Shown here: one piece after another, positions 12,159-29,220 of the stretch
Layout of the letters: each line of letters opens with the position of its first letter
Numbering within the stretch: position 1 is the stretch's first letter
DNA from: Branchiostoma lanceolatum
Taxonomy: Eukaryota; Chordata; Leptocardii; Amphioxiformes; Branchiostomatidae
Assembly (NCBI RefSeq): GCF_035083965.1
Contig: NC_089732.1
Span: forward strand, 2,710,883 to 2,774,882
Direction: 5' to 3'
Length of the DNA stretch: 64,000 bases
The notes under the pieces: model-generated
What the model saw: the letters and a program-made list of their open reading frames with translations, nothing else
Told to the model about the DNA's origin: nothing
Databases searched by the model: none
Program-made: the position numbers and the translations under genes

Positions 12159-15100
12159 ATGGCAGCTATGGCGGTAACAAAAAGTGTTAACAGTGGGCCG
12201 ATCTCCCATAGAACAACAAAACGACTGAGAAATGTTTTCATGTGTGCGACTTTACTCACCGCAGTTTACATACTGATGTGGCCAGGAGCAAGGTGACATA
12301 GATAATTTACATTTGTTTATATAGGATTTCTAGTATTAATTCTATATATAACTTTAAATGGTGCCAAATGACAGTTACTCATGCAACTGAACAAAATTTT
12401 TAAATTTACTTGAGTAACTTTGATTTTGAGTAACTGAGCTATGTAGTCCCGATATGGGTCATACATTTACAACTTTGATTCATGTCTCTCTATTCGATTC
12501 ATATGACTTCCAATAGATTAGATTTAGAACTTAGACATGGGAAATTGACACTTTGATTCATGTCTCTCTATTCGATTCATATGACTTCCAATAGATTAGA
12601 TTTAGAACTTAGACATGGGAAATTGACACTTTGATTCATGTCTCTCTATTCGATTCATATGACTTCCAATAGATTAGATTTAGAACTTAGACATGGGAAA
12701 TTGACACTTTGATTCATGTCTCTCTATTCGATTCATATGACTTCCAATAGATTAGATTTAGAACTTAGACATGGGAAACTACCCTAACACATTTCTAGCA
12801 TCATGATAGAAATCGTGTCGATTGAGACTTAGATCACGATCTCTACAGGAGCTCGGTGGAATCAGCAAATTTACTAGATCGCAAGCTCCACCTTAACATA
12901 CATATATGTATCCAGGTAAATGAGTCGTACTTAACGAACTACATCTTGTATGTATACATTGTAGGTATTTCAAGATCACAAACATCAACACAGAAACGTT
13001 TCAAACTCGGCAAACTCGGAATGTGATGCCTAGTCAGCCAACAACCCTGGTATTCGGGACCTTGGCACCCGAGTCGCCATGGCAGTTTAGAGCTGAAGCT
13101 TTGAAAAAAGTCAGGTAAGTCAAGGACTCAAGGATAACAACGTTGTTTTTTTTTATATACACTATCACGTGTTTTTTTTTTAAGCCGGCGTTTCGTGGAC
13201 CGCCTGTCACCTTCCTCGTGGCAATACTGACTGGTTCAACCATTTCGCACTGCAGCTAGGTGTCACTGTTGACAGATGCGGTCCCAAACGCAAAGGAATT
13301 ACACAATATATTCAGAGGTAGTTCATGCGATGTTTACAATGCGGTCCCAAACGTTAAGAAATCATTATGATCTTACATTACAACATCCGTTGGAAGTGAT
13401 ACTTGCATTATAGTTGATACCATAGCAAGAAAGAATTAAATTTGGTGGTTCAATTTAGTTATGGGGATAAAGTGGATCCATCGACACTCACCCTCCTCTA
13501 GCAGTGCTGAATCCCGCTCGGTAAATGCTCGGCAAACCCTCCCGGGATCAGCCCTGCTCTCTTGAACTGAGGTTCTGGGTATTGGGGGCGTCACTGACAG
13601 ATGCTAAAAAAAAACGAGCTAGTCTTATTTGGCACAAACAGCCGTCATTTCGTTCTGAACCCAAAGTAGCGATGTAAGACGTAGCCTAATTGGCTGATGT
13701 TGGGAGGGTTTGCCGAGCATTTGCTGAGCGGGATTCAACACTGCTACAGGCCACAGAAGCGTAATCAAGCTTCCTGTCTTAAGAAAAAAGCTGTAAAAAG
13801 TCACCTACCTGAGTTTTAGTCTATGAAAAACATGCATTGGCAGGGGTGTCAGGCCTCTTAAGTTTCAATCTAGAGCATAATTTCAACTTTCTAATCGGCA
13901 CAACCCCTACGAATCCAGCCGTGTTTACAAAAATTGACCTCTGACCTCCTTCTCTACCTGATAATCACACAAAAACACCAAACTTCTACTGCCTACAGAC
14001 ACCACAAACATGGATCCAAGTCTGATTTTTCAACACAATAAGAAGGTAGAAACCCTTACCTGTAACATCCAGCTCAGAAATACCAACATATCCTAGAAAA
14101 AAAACTTTACAGCTACTTTTACCAAGGGTACCAAACCTATTTCTAAAAGTTGGCCTTCTGCGCCTGCGCGGATTACTGGAGTGTCGCCTAGAGGAGGTTG
14201 TCGACACTATAGATAACATTCTTCGCTTTTATGTCAAATCTGAATTTTCTTCCAGAAAGATCACGTCCAAACTGAACCTCTCGGCTCGCCTACAGAAATG
14301 GAAGTCAGGAAACTTCACAAGAGATGTAACGACGCTTTCTACTGGTCACTACAACACTTGTGCAGTTGTCGGCAACAGTGGCGTTCTACTCGGAAGTCAG
14401 TGTGGCGCGGAGATCGACTCCATGGATTACGTCATACGTCTAGATCTACCAGTCATCAAAGACTTCGAAAGTGATGTTGGCAAACGAACCAGTATGATAC
14501 TTTTCAACTCGAAAGGGTCGGGTCGGATCCGGAAGTCCTCCCTTTTCACAAACAGATCCCAGGATGTGTATGAAAGTCGCTTTCAGAACGTTGAAGGTGC
14601 TAGTTTGCTAGTGCCAGACTTAAAAGCTGCGAAAAGTATCGAGACCGCTTTAGAAGCGTATAAACTTTCATTTCCATTGTTCACTCTGGAGGGAACATTA
14701 AAGGACGGGATAAATCGGTTAGTGTCTGCTTTCAATATACGGTGAGAGAGCAAACCATAAAGTTTAAGGTTTTATTTGGTCATTTACAAATTTTATTTTT
14801 CTATCAATGTTGGAAAGGAATCGTTTGTTCAGACCCATGTAGTGTCCAGTAGCACATAGGGCAACAGGTTCTATATACCTTACAAGGGGGGGGGGTGCTA
14901 ACCCTTCTCCTTAAACGTGTCCGACGCACCTCCTTGAACACGGGACCCCATCTTACGTCCCTTCCGAAATACGGGTGCAGCTCCAACCGAGATGTCCCCA
15001 ACCCAGGATTTAACCGGAATCTCCCAGTTACCAACTGATTGGAAACAGGAGCTCAACTACGAGGTCACTAACAATTGCGTTACAGGACCTACTTAGTCAC

Positions 15101-16444
15101 TGACGAAAAACAGCGGATGCTGTCTGAAACGTCTGACTTTCAAAATTTCATCCAGTTGCTTGAGTAACTATTTTGGGCATATCTTCTTACCTGGATGTCT
15201 AACCTTCATCAACGTAAGCTACAGGTACTTTCGTTGGAAATAAATAACAATGACAATGACTATGAACTTTATTGCAGATTCATGCCCAGCATGGGCTAAA
15301 TGCATTAGGTAACATAAAGTAAAAGAAATGGAACATTGTTATATATTCATCTAAATCTACAGAGTCTCTTCTCTCTTCTTGAAACATTTGTACACAAATT
15401 CACATAGTTTTCCAATTATATCGTAGTTTTTAGATGACATGATACCTGTGAATAGCTCGTTATTTTTAAGATGCGCATATTTCTTGTCTAGTTGTATGGG
15501 ACTTACAATGACTTTTTTCTTTCTTTCATGTTTCTTTGTCCTCCTCAGGATTGCGTCTGCCATAGCAAAAAAGAAGATGAAGGCGACACCTTCTCTTGGC
15601 CTGGTAGCTCTGCTGATGACGACCACGTTCTGTGACAACCCCCACGTCTACGGCTTCTACCCTTTCACAAGCGACGCGAACAACAACTCTGTTCTGTACC
15701 ACTACTACCCAGGTAGGTGTCGCTGTTAACAGATGCGGTCCCAAACGTAAATTAGAGTTAAGTTTTTGTGCTACATGCACAGGTTTGCTATGTTAGTTCA
15801 GCGATTACGGGACCTTTTTATAAACATGAATTGGTATTGAATTTTTATTTGAGTTGAATGTGTCATAGTTGTGTGCCGATTTGTTAGAAATAGAGAGAAC
15901 GCTAGCTACCCCAAAAATTACCCCTCCCAATAAAATGCTATGGCGACCCTGTGACGTCACAATTTAAGATGGCGGCCACCACACATGCCAACGGATCCAA
16001 CAAAGGTTTTGCTACGCAAACCTGTAACTAGTTACACAATATATACAAAGGTATGCGGCTCATGCGGTGTTTACAATGCGATTCCAAACGGTAAGAAAAA
16101 AACTCACGATCATTACGATCTTACATTCCAACATCTGTTGGAGTTAATATTTGCATAGGTGATATCATAGCAAGAAACAATTGATTCAATCTAATTATGA
16201 CAATAAAGTGGATCCATCGACACTATAATATATATAAACATTCTTCGTTTTGATGTATACACTGAATTTGTCTTCCCAAAAGATCACTATTCTGTATCAC
16301 TACTACCCAGGAGACTTCGTCTACCCTCCGCTACATCATGCTTTCGACCCAAGACACAGCATGAACGAGGAGTACGACTTTAACAGGGAACTGCACAGAA
16401 GAGGCGTTATGAAGATGCAAGTCGGACAATGTGGAACACAATGA
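12159..16444 (+). CDS. Alpha-2,8-sialyltransferase (ST8Sia-like), 4 exons
   Basis: Golgi type II membrane enzyme that transfers sialic acid from CMP-Neu5Ac to glycans. Exons: 12159-12292, 14256-14741, 15549-15712 and 16311-16444; phases 2, 2 and 1 match at every junction, giving 305 aa. Exon 1 encodes a short cytoplasmic tail and a signal anchor (VFMCATLLTAVYILMW). Exon 2 has sialylmotif L, CAVVGNSGVLLGSQCG, from about residue 80. Exon 3 has motif S (PSLGLVALLMTTTFC, VYGFYPF) and motif III (LYHYYP). Exon 4 has the H-x4-E pattern of motif VS (HSMNEE). An apparent in-frame TGA at 14743 falls in the intron, because ATACG|gtgaga is a donor. The protein is somewhat shorter than the usual 340-380 aa, so a stem exon may be missed. 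AATAAA occurs at 16903. The exact subfamily is not assigned. Confidence 0.85.
12472..12779. repeat. 78-bp tandem repeat, four copies
   Basis: Four near-identical units start at 12472, 12550, 12628 and 12706, each beginning actttgattcatgtctctc and ending with agacatgggaaa. The array lies in intron 1 of the sialyltransferase gene, just downstream of exon 1. Confidence 0.95.
13253..13490. repeat. Diverged copy of the last sialyltransferase intron
   Basis: This stretch matches 15716-15760 and 16030-16225: gacagatgcggtcccaaacg near the start, and ataaagtggatccatcgaca near the end, in the same order and orientation. The part of intron 3 in between is absent here. It shows that segments of the sialyltransferase locus were duplicated within the locus. 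Confidence 0.8.
13498..13749. mobile_element. Fold-back MITE with about 48-bp terminal inverted repeats
   Basis: The left end (ctagcagtgctgaatcccgc ... gctcggcaaaccctccc) is repeated in inverse complement at 13700-13749. The interior of about 150 bp has no open frame. It lies in intron 1 of the sialyltransferase gene. Confidence 0.75.
15090..15217 (+). repeat. Interspersed repeat (catccagttgcttgagtaac family), copy 1
   Basis: Shares an ordered set of words with 16460-16590: cactgacgaaaa, gaaacgtctgac, catccagtt-cttgagtaact, tacctggat and aaccttcatc. A diverged inverse copy lies at 52025-52150. It sits in the intron between sialyltransferase exons 2 and 3. Confidence 0.7.
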
Positions 16445-16459
16445 GTTGTTGGACAATCT

Positions 16460-16592
16460 TGCTCAGTCACTGACGAAAAGTAGTCGATGCTACTTGAAAC
16501 GTCTGACCGTTTCCAAATCTCATCCAGTTATTTGAGTAACTGCTTTTTCGGCGTATCTTACTACCTGGATATCGAACTTTCATCGACGAAAC
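16460..16592 (+). repeat. Interspersed repeat (catccagttgcttgagtaac family), copy 2
   Basis: Same ordered words as the copy at 15090-15217. It lies directly after the sialyltransferase stop codon, between the functional last exon and its duplicated fragment. Confidence 0.7.
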
Positions 16593-16689
16593 GCTTGAGT
16601 TGTTTCCAACAGAAACCATGACCGCCGTTAGACAATGCAGATCGATCTAAAGGTTTCGGTCATCACCGAAGGCTTCATGAAATTGTTGT

Positions 16690-16802
16690 ATGTTCACGAT
16701 TTAGACCCAAGACACAACATGGATCAGGAGTACGACTTTAACAGGGAACTGCACAGAAGAGGCGTTCTGAAGATGCAGGTCGGCCAATGTGGAACACAAT
16801 GA
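16690..16802 (+). pseudogene. Duplicated fragment of the last sialyltransferase exon
   Basis: This encodes a second copy of the C-terminal segment: LDPRHNMDQEYDFNREL, then the same ending as the real last exon, including the terminal CGTQ and stop at 16800-16802. The H-x4-E pattern is kept (HNMDQE). The motif III part (HYYPGDF) and a convincing acceptor are missing, so it is best read as a truncated tandem duplicate. The 3' flank (gagttgtt ... acagaaacc-tgaccgccgt) is duplicated too. An alternative last exon cannot be excluded. Confidence 0.7.
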
Positions 16803-16880
16803 GTTGTTTTCTAACAGAAACCGTGACCGCCGTCAGACAAATATAAGCCCATGGATTACACATTTGGCTCCCTCCGCGCT

Positions 16881-17475
16881 TTTTAAGATAAATTGCGTTT
16901 TGAATAAATTGAACGATAATTTGTACATTACCTTACAATGGATATACACTGATAGGTATACCTGTTTACTTCTGCTTTTTGTTCAGCGGAAGCTTGATTG
17001 TTTGACGTTTCCTTACAGAGAAACATAAGACTACAAGACATTGATGTCACCACACATTAACGCCCAACACTGATTGAAAAACTTCCAGACTTTATAAAAA
17101 AGATAAATTACGTTTTGATTACACTGGACGATAATTTGTAACGCTACGTTACATTACAATGGATATACACTGATAAGTATATCTGTTTAACTCTGCTTTA
17201 TCTTCGGCGGAAGTTTGCTTGTCTGGGGTTTCCTTACAGGGGAATATAAGAATAAAAGACATTTTGTCACGACACATGGACGCCCAACATTGATGATTTA
17301 AAAACTTCCGGGTGTTAAGAAAAAAGATAAATTACGTATTGAATACATTGGACGCTAATTTGTACCGTTACATTACATTTCGATGGATGTACACATATGG
17401 GTATACCTACTAGTAAATACTTCTGCTTTATGCTTGGTGAAATTTTGTTTGTTTGACGTTTCTTTAGCGTTTCCG
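16881..17475 (+). repeat. Three diverged tandem units of about 215 bp
   Basis: Units starting near 16881, 17098 and 17321 share, in order, aagataaattgcgttttga, cgataatttgta, ttacaatggatatacac, ctgctttat and gacgtttcctta. The reading frames are broken. The array lies between the sialyltransferase and the Toll-like receptor gene and includes the AATAAA at 16903. Confidence 0.8.
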
Positions 17476-17904
17476 TGTTCTGTTACAGACAATGACCGTC
17501 GCGAAGTTCCGCTTGATTTAAGTACCTGAATATTATTGTTGTTAACGGTAACCACCTTGCAACACGATTATTGCCACTGACACATATATTTTAGCTATAA
17601 GGAACCTTTCTTATGAAAATATTTGTACAACAAAAAGGATACGGAAGTTGCCAGATAGGAAAGCTGGTTTGCAGAAGTATCTAACACTGGCATACAACTT
17701 TCACCAAACAGACCGTGATCGGCCGGAAGTGTTCTTGTTACAACTTCTGCTTTTCAGCAACAGCTGCCCGTTATAAATTCGCTGCCAGGCTGACGATATA
17801 TTTCGTCTTTGGTCAGTAGTGCGGAACAGTGTTGCTGTGAGGTCCTGCATTCTAAATTCAGTACTTTGAGAAAAACAGTGCGCTTGTGTATGCATATTTA
17901 CGCA

Positions 17905-19333
17905 ATGGCTGTTTTCCCGGCGACAGTTTCAATCCTGTGTGTAATTTCAATACTCTGTTGTATTGAAATCGGTGAAAGCTTACGTAGAGACAGCGCCAGC
18001 TCTGTTCTGAATCCAGCCGGTTTCTCTGCTTCGGACGCCAAGAAGTCTTCCTTCGACTTGGACTTCCTCAGAAACTGCATACGTCAGAAGGAGACGGTTG
18101 TGACGTGTACGCGAAGGCGCCTGCGTCACGTCCCCCGAGGCCTGCCCTTCGGCACCACCAGTCTCAACCTCACAGGGAACCTGTTTGAAATCATAGGTAA
18201 GCACGGCGTTTATCACACAATCATGCAATCTTTATTGACACAACAAAAGGACAGCGACTTTCGTATGGTCTACTACACCTATACATACACACGTACATAC
18301 AAACACATAGGTGCATACAAATGAGTTTGCTTACATACAATCATATGGGATAGAGCAACATATTGAAATTTAACGTGTCGTATACTTAACGTGAACGGTA
18401 TAGGTAAAGGTAGTCCCGTGGCCTTTTTGAGGCCATAGGGGCAGTGGGTTTTTATCCACTGTGTCTAGGGCACGGAATTGGAAGGTGGAGCCCAACCCTC
18501 TCCTTCCACCGCCCTTTACCTCCCCAACCGACGTCAGGCACCCATTTTTACACCTGGATGGACCATGGAGTGAGAAAAGTCATGTCAAATGACTTTTCAA
18601 AGGACACAGCGTCTAGCCAGAGATGCTAGGAATCGAACCCGAGACCTTCCGATCTCGTGCCCGCTAGCCACTTGGCCATTCGACATCAGCCACATGCTTT
18701 AACCCTACATGATTAGAAATGAGGAAGAAACATCGAAAACAGGAAGTACAATTTCAGACCAAACTACTGAGCTAGTTTCACAAGAATTGCTCCATGTTCT
18801 CTTCTTGAGACAATTAGTGATACAGTATAAAACGAGCCGTTTTCATTTAGGGATGGGGCGAGTTTGATAGACTGTAATTTGCTAGAGATAGAGAAGGCCA
18901 AGTTCGCTCCGCGCCCCGGTTAGCTAGCGCTGCTAATACAAGCTATGTAAACTTGTTAGCCATTTTCCACTGTTAATTCGGCCCAAAGGACGACAGAGGC
19001 TAAAAACATAACAAAAGAAGAAGTTTGCACAACAGACGAGGAAGTGTTCCTGTTTCAGGTATCATAGTATTGTTGGACATACCTGACTGGTTGGTCAAGC
19101 AAAATGCTTTTCTCTCACCGTGGTAACCTAGCAACGTGACCCCTGGCGCAGGGTCAACTCTCACAAAACAGTATCGCAGTATCGCAGTATCTTCCTCCCC
19201 ATACCCATATCGCGTTGCAGCCCTTCCTGTTCTTAGATTAGAATAACAGCACTGGATATTTGTCGTAATACGGCATTGTGCATGTTTGGAATCGTACGGA
19301 CACGTACAGAGGCTGAAACACGAACTGTCACAG

Positions 19334-19385
<52 letters not shown>

Positions 19386-22300
19386 ACACACACGTACACA
19401 CACACACACACACACACACATACATACAGACATACAGACACACACACACACACACAAACACACACATACCGTACACACGCACATACACACACACCGCAAA
19501 CACAGCTAGATCTTTACGTCTCTTTCCTCTCTAGCAGGTCCTGAGACGTTCCCGCGCCTTGACAACCTGAAACTATTGGATCTCAGCAAGAATCGCATAA
19601 GGATCATCCAGCCAGGGAGTTTCAGGAACACCTTCAACCTGACAACTGTCCATCTGAACCACAACAACATCTCGACCCTCCCGAACGGCGCATTCGACGG
19701 CCTCGCGTCGTTAGAAGTGCTGGGTCTGTCTTTCACTCGCCTGACGAATCTCAATAGCGTGCGGTTCCTCACACCCAATCTAAAATCACTCAACTTCACG
19801 TCATTCGCGGGTAACGGTGTCACTCAGTGCAAACTCGGAGACGAGTTTAGAAATTTAGAAAGGTTGACTTACTTAGACCTGGCTTACAACAAGATCTCCG
19901 ATCTTGAACGTGGCTGTTTTGCATCCCTGAACGAATCGCATGTCCAAACACTAGACCTGTCCTTCAACAACATCAAAGTTATCAGTCATCCGGTTTTCTG
20001 GCCATTTCGTAACCTGTCCTTCTTGTTTCTCGGCGGAAACAAATTTGACGTGAAACAGTTGAACACGACCTTTGATAATATCAACAGCATTGACACTATG
20101 TCCTTGTATCTGTCATTCTATAACAGCACATTTCTAGCTGGAGCCAAAACTCCGTTGAACACCACATTTGCTCGTTTGGCAGCCCTGCCAATCAAACATC
20201 TGGATCTGTCATATGTAGGGCTAAGAAGGTTACCGGAAAAAGGCTTGTTCTCTTTCTTCCCTCGACTGGAAAGTCTCCTCCTAGTTGGTAATAACATAAC
20301 CGAGTTGCCACCAAAGGCATTCTGTGGCTTAGGTAGCCTGAAGACACTCGATATGACCAAGAACAACTATTTCCCAAACGTCAAAAAAGGCTCGTTTGCA
20401 TCACTCCATAACCTGACATCCCTCTCGCTAACTCTAGCAAAAGGTCGGTCAGACATACCCGGCAGCGTATTCCTAAACCTTCCCAATCTTCGCTCTTTAG
20501 CCATTTCCGGACCCAAGGGAAAGTTTGCCGTAGGGAAACTCACCATGTGGAGTCTGCGAGGTTTGACGTATCTGGAAAACTTAATGATAGAATGGCATGA
20601 TCTTCCTGTTGTCCCAAGTCGTGCACTTGAACTGGTCAAAGGAACCCTGCAAAGACTGAGCTTTCTTCATGGACACATTTCCGAAATAGAACCACGGGCG
20701 TTTCGCGGTTTTAAACATCTAAACACGCTTGACTTCAGATACAACAAGTTAGACGCTCTTCCAGAATATGCTTTTGATGGTCTTGAAAACCTGACCAGTC
20801 TAAAGCTGTCCCACAATTACATCGAGACGATTAACAAAACGGCGTTCTTCGGTCTTGTTAGATTGGAGATATTATACTTAGAAAACAACCACCTCTGTTT
20901 TAGAGCCGAGACTGACTTCCCTCCGCCCTTCACTTCTTTATCATCTTTGATATCATTACATCTCGAAGATCAAAGCTCGAAGTGTCAGTCTTACGGAGGG
21001 ATTTTGTCTTTTCCTCCTGACTTCTTCTCAGGACTCGTCTCGATAAAGAGACTTCATCTGAGTAAAAATAAGCTAAGAATGATGTTGTTCCGTGAGAAAA
21101 CTAGTCGCCCGTTTGCCAACCTTACGACTCTAGAAGTGCTTGACTTATCTTACAACAACTTTGACACCATGACAGCCCTACCGTTTGAAAACCTTAAAAA
21201 TCTATCAACTCTATACCTTTCTTACAACCGGATTCTGAAAATCCCTGACAACCTATTCAAATCAGTGCCCAACCTGCGAAAGCTCAGGCTAAATTCCAAC
21301 CGCAACTTAGGAAAATTACCCAAAGAAGTGATCGACCTTTTACCTAAGCTTGAGCGGCTGGACTTGGAAGACAATCCCCTGCAATGCACCTGTGAAGAAG
21401 AGTGGTTTCACGATTGGGTGGTGAGTAACCGAACGAAGACACTGTTTTATAACTTGTCAAACTACGGCTGTGTGTCGCCTGAACGTCTTGTGCACAAGAC
21501 TATACTAGACTTCGACGCTGAGGCCCAAGGGTGCAACGACAAGACGGGTCTTCACGTGGCGATATCCGGAGCGATCCTCCTTTGCGTCTTTCTCGTGGGT
21601 GTCGTTGTCGGATACCGTAACCGCTGGTACATCAAGTACGGCTGTTTTGTCATCAAGGCCCGCTACCACGGCTACCAGACATGGACAAATGAGAACGTAC
21701 AGAAGAAGTTCGACGCCTTCGTGTCCTACAACCACAACGACCGCGCTTGGGTGATGAACGAGCTGGTGCCGCACCTGGAGGGAGAGGGGGAGGAGTTCCG
21801 ACTCTGCCTGGACTACCGTGACTTCGTTCCAGGCGCCCCGATCACCGACAACATCGTGAACTCCATCTACGACAGTCGCAAGACCGTCTGCTTGGTGACG
21901 GAAGAGTTCCTGAAGAGCGAGTGGTGCGAGATGGAAGTACAGATGGCGACCTACCGACTGTTCGACGAGCAGGTACTAGGAAACTAGTAGTTGTAGTAGT
22001 AGTAAAAGTAGCATTAGTAGTAGTAGTAGAAGTAGAAGCAGTAGTAGCGGTAGTAGTAGTAGAAGTAGTGGTTAGTAGTCGTCGTCGTCGCAATAGCAGT
22101 AGGAGTACTACTAGTAGAAGTATGATAGTAGTAGTAGTCTAAAAGTAGTAGCAGCGGAGGTAATAGTAGTAGTAGTAAACCATTAGTGATGCTTACCATC
22201 TTCAACATTACCCCTCCTTACTTATCTAGACACACGCATTACTACATACAATACATCATGAGAAAACATTTACATATCGTTGCATGTACAGAAGATATAC

Positions 22301-22559
22301 ATTATATAGAATATACATTGTTTTCATTCAAAATTGATTTGAATCTGATCTTGTTTTGTAGATAGACGTGCTGATCTTGGTGTTCCTGGAGGACATCCCT
22401 GACCGCGCCCTCCACCGCTACCACCGCCTGCGCCGCCTCATGTGCAGGAGGACCTACCTGGAGTGGCCCAAGGACCCTCAGGAGAAAGCCCTGTTCTGGG
22501 AACGTCTTAAAGACGCACTGAAGACGGGAGACAGGCCACCCATTGAGAACATCATCTGA
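17905..22559 (+). CDS. Toll-like receptor (single cysteine cluster, vertebrate type)
   Basis: Innate immune receptor with a leucine-rich ectodomain and a cytoplasmic TIR domain. Exons: 17905-18196, 19538-21972 and 22362-22559; phases 1 and 0 match, giving 974 codons. Residues 1-25 are a signal peptide, followed by an N-terminal LRR cap, about 20 LRRs, and a C-terminal cap (NPLQCTCEEEWFHDWVVSNR). One transmembrane helix lies near 769-790 (ISGAILLCVFLVGVVVGY). TIR box 1 is FDAFVSY at 822, box 2 is LCLDYRDFVPGAPI with the RD-x-x-P-G loop, and box 3 is FW at 954-955. One C-terminal cysteine cluster directly precedes the membrane, as in vertebrate-type TLRs. An in-frame ATG slightly upstream (17890) is also possible. 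The second intron interrupts the TIR domain. ATTAAA at 22600 is a possible poly(A) signal. The ligand cannot be told from sequence. Confidence 0.93.
18400..18692 (-). mobile_element. tRNA-derived SINE, family 2
   Basis: Read on the minus strand, the element starts with a tRNA-like head: an A box (tggccaagtggctagcg) and a B box (ggtctcgggttcgattcc). The body contains catttgacatgacttttctc and aaatgggtgcctgac, and the end has agtggataaaaacccactgc. It lies in intron 1 of the Toll-like receptor. Related copies are at 26938, 44690 and 51483. Confidence 0.85.
19337..19499. repeat. (CA)n microsatellite
   Basis: About 160 bp of CA dinucleotides with CATA, CAGA and CAAA interruptions. It ends about 40 bp before the acceptor of the large Toll-like receptor exon at 19538. 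Open frames across it on both strands are artefacts of the repeat. Confidence 0.98.
21985..22180. repeat. (TAG)n trinucleotide repeat in the TIR intron
   Basis: Imperfect tag/gta/aag trinucleotides fill most of the 389-bp intron between the two TIR-encoding exons. The repeat begins 12 bp after the donor at 21973. No coding potential. Confidence 0.9.
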
Positions 22560-22605
22560 ACATATTATGAACTTAAGTTCAAACTGAGAAGTTGATAACA
22601 TTAAA

Positions 22606-23433
22606 CTATACCCCCAGTCCACAAGGGCTGCGACCTCGTTGCAATCGCTCTGCGACCTAACATTGGACAGAGATTTTGATAGATGAAAAACGAATCTTTT
22701 AAAGCCTTATATCCACTGTGTAATACAGCAAATCTAAATTATGCATTGTCAAAGCCAATGACGTAACCTCAAATCGGGTGGAACACTTGTTCAATTCCAG
22801 ATAAACTCGAAGCTACCTATGATATTGGAAAAAGTAAACAAACCCAAAATTATATAGATCGTAAGGTAAATAATGTTTTCATAGTTTTACAAAGTAATTC
22901 TGATCACCTTTACTATGGATCAATGTTATAGATATTGTGAATATGTATGAATGAGACATCTACAAACGTTTTATGACAATCATACTGGAATAGTTGTAGC
23001 ACATTCTGATACTGCTCTGTCTTTGACTGCCTAATACAAATGGCTGGAGAAAAGACTAAAATGTTTCGTCTACTCATTTTTACCATTACCAAGAAGCGAG
23101 AAGAAGCCGAGCCTATATGCTAGATTACGATACCCATACCTTACCAACATGTATAGCGGTTGGTTGTCATATCCTTGTCGGGCAGCTGTAGGCATATTTT
23201 CTAGCAATTAAAAGCAGCCTGGGTCCGTTCGAGTACTCTTTAATAGCCCGACAACCGCAGGGAATCCCAAGGGGCTCCGCTGTAGAGTTCGAAAATAGCT
23301 CGTAAACTGCCCCTACTTGCAATAGACATTATGACCAAAGCATAAGACACGCCCGAAAGTGCAAAAGAAAAACAGCCCGCAAACTACTCGGTCGGGCCCC
23401 TATTTGCAATCGCGACCAAGGCTTTTAAGACAT
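22606..23433. other. Convergent intergenic spacer, no gene seen
   Basis: The Toll-like receptor (plus) and the esterase (minus) end towards each other here. The spacer presumably holds both 3' UTRs. I see no repeat family shared with the rest of the window and no RNA gene. Confidence 0.5.
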
Positions 23434-28594
<5,161 letters not shown>

Positions 28595-28771
28595 TGCTGT
28601 GGTCGGGTTTTCAGTCTTACTGGGAAGGTTTCAAAGTCCAGTCTCATGATCAGGGTAAGAGCTGAAGCTCAGTAACGATCTTTGGACCGAGGAGTTAAAG
28701 TTCACCAGGCGACCTACACAATCACACACACCGCAGCAAGGAAACTGGCAGCCCTGTAACATCTGAGTTGC

Positions 28772-29220
28772 CCCCTTGGAATCTGTATCTGTATCTGTAT
28801 AGCCGGTATAACCGTCCTTCGGCGTAACACACCAGCTCTGCAGGCACGCGGCGCGGGAGCAGCTGGTTATATTACACTGTACGGCCTGTCACACTTAACT
28901 TTTGCACATCTGACTGCAATCGTTCTTTGAAGCTATTTAGTGAAGGTGTTCCTACAGCATCTGATGGCAACGAGTTCCATTCTACTATGGTTCTCGGGAA
29001 ATACGAATTTTTGAACACATCAATCCTTGGTTTATAACTCTGGTACTTAAAGGCATGACTATTTCTTGTCCTTTTCTGGGCTGGTATTAGATAATTATTA
29101 GTCGGTACATCCACAACTTTATTAGTCATTTTGTACATCATGCAAAGCCTGGATATTTTTCTTCTGTCTTCAAGTGACTTCCACTGTAGATCTGTTTTCA
29201 TTTTAGTGACACTAGCACCC
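28772..29220 (-). mobile_element. 5'-truncated non-LTR retrotransposon (LINE) with 3' tail
   Basis: The minus strand encodes the end of a LINE reverse-transcriptase polyprotein: WKSLEDRRKISRLCMMYKMT, then PRIDVFKNSYFPRTIVEWNS, then FKERL and a stop at 28872. This is the familiar FFPR-x-I-x-x-WNSLP ending. The 3' UTR reads gcgccgcgtgcctgc, ctggtgtgttacgccgaagg, cggttataccggctatacag and short gatacagatac repeats. The 5' end is lost near 29220. This copy identifies the tail motif found alone at 10020-10570, 26611-26674, 29832-29870, 30540-30668 and 50495-50560. Confidence 0.85.

Noticed and set aside
13992-14046. Possible additional plus-strand stem exon of the sialyltransferase
   Set aside because: The candidate between ctacag and gtagaa has an in-frame stop in the phase required by exon 1.
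14051-14096. Minus-strand exon-like segment (about 33 bp between ctag and gtaagg)
   Set aside because: Very short, no partner exons on that strand, and located in the sialyltransferase intron.
14742-14757. In-frame TGA ending the sialyltransferase exon 2 frame
   Set aside because: It lies in a donor (ATACG|gtgaga); splicing to 15549 keeps the phase and continues into motif S.
19000-19534. Open frames of Cys/Val or Thr/His repeats
   Set aside because: They read the (CA)n microsatellite.
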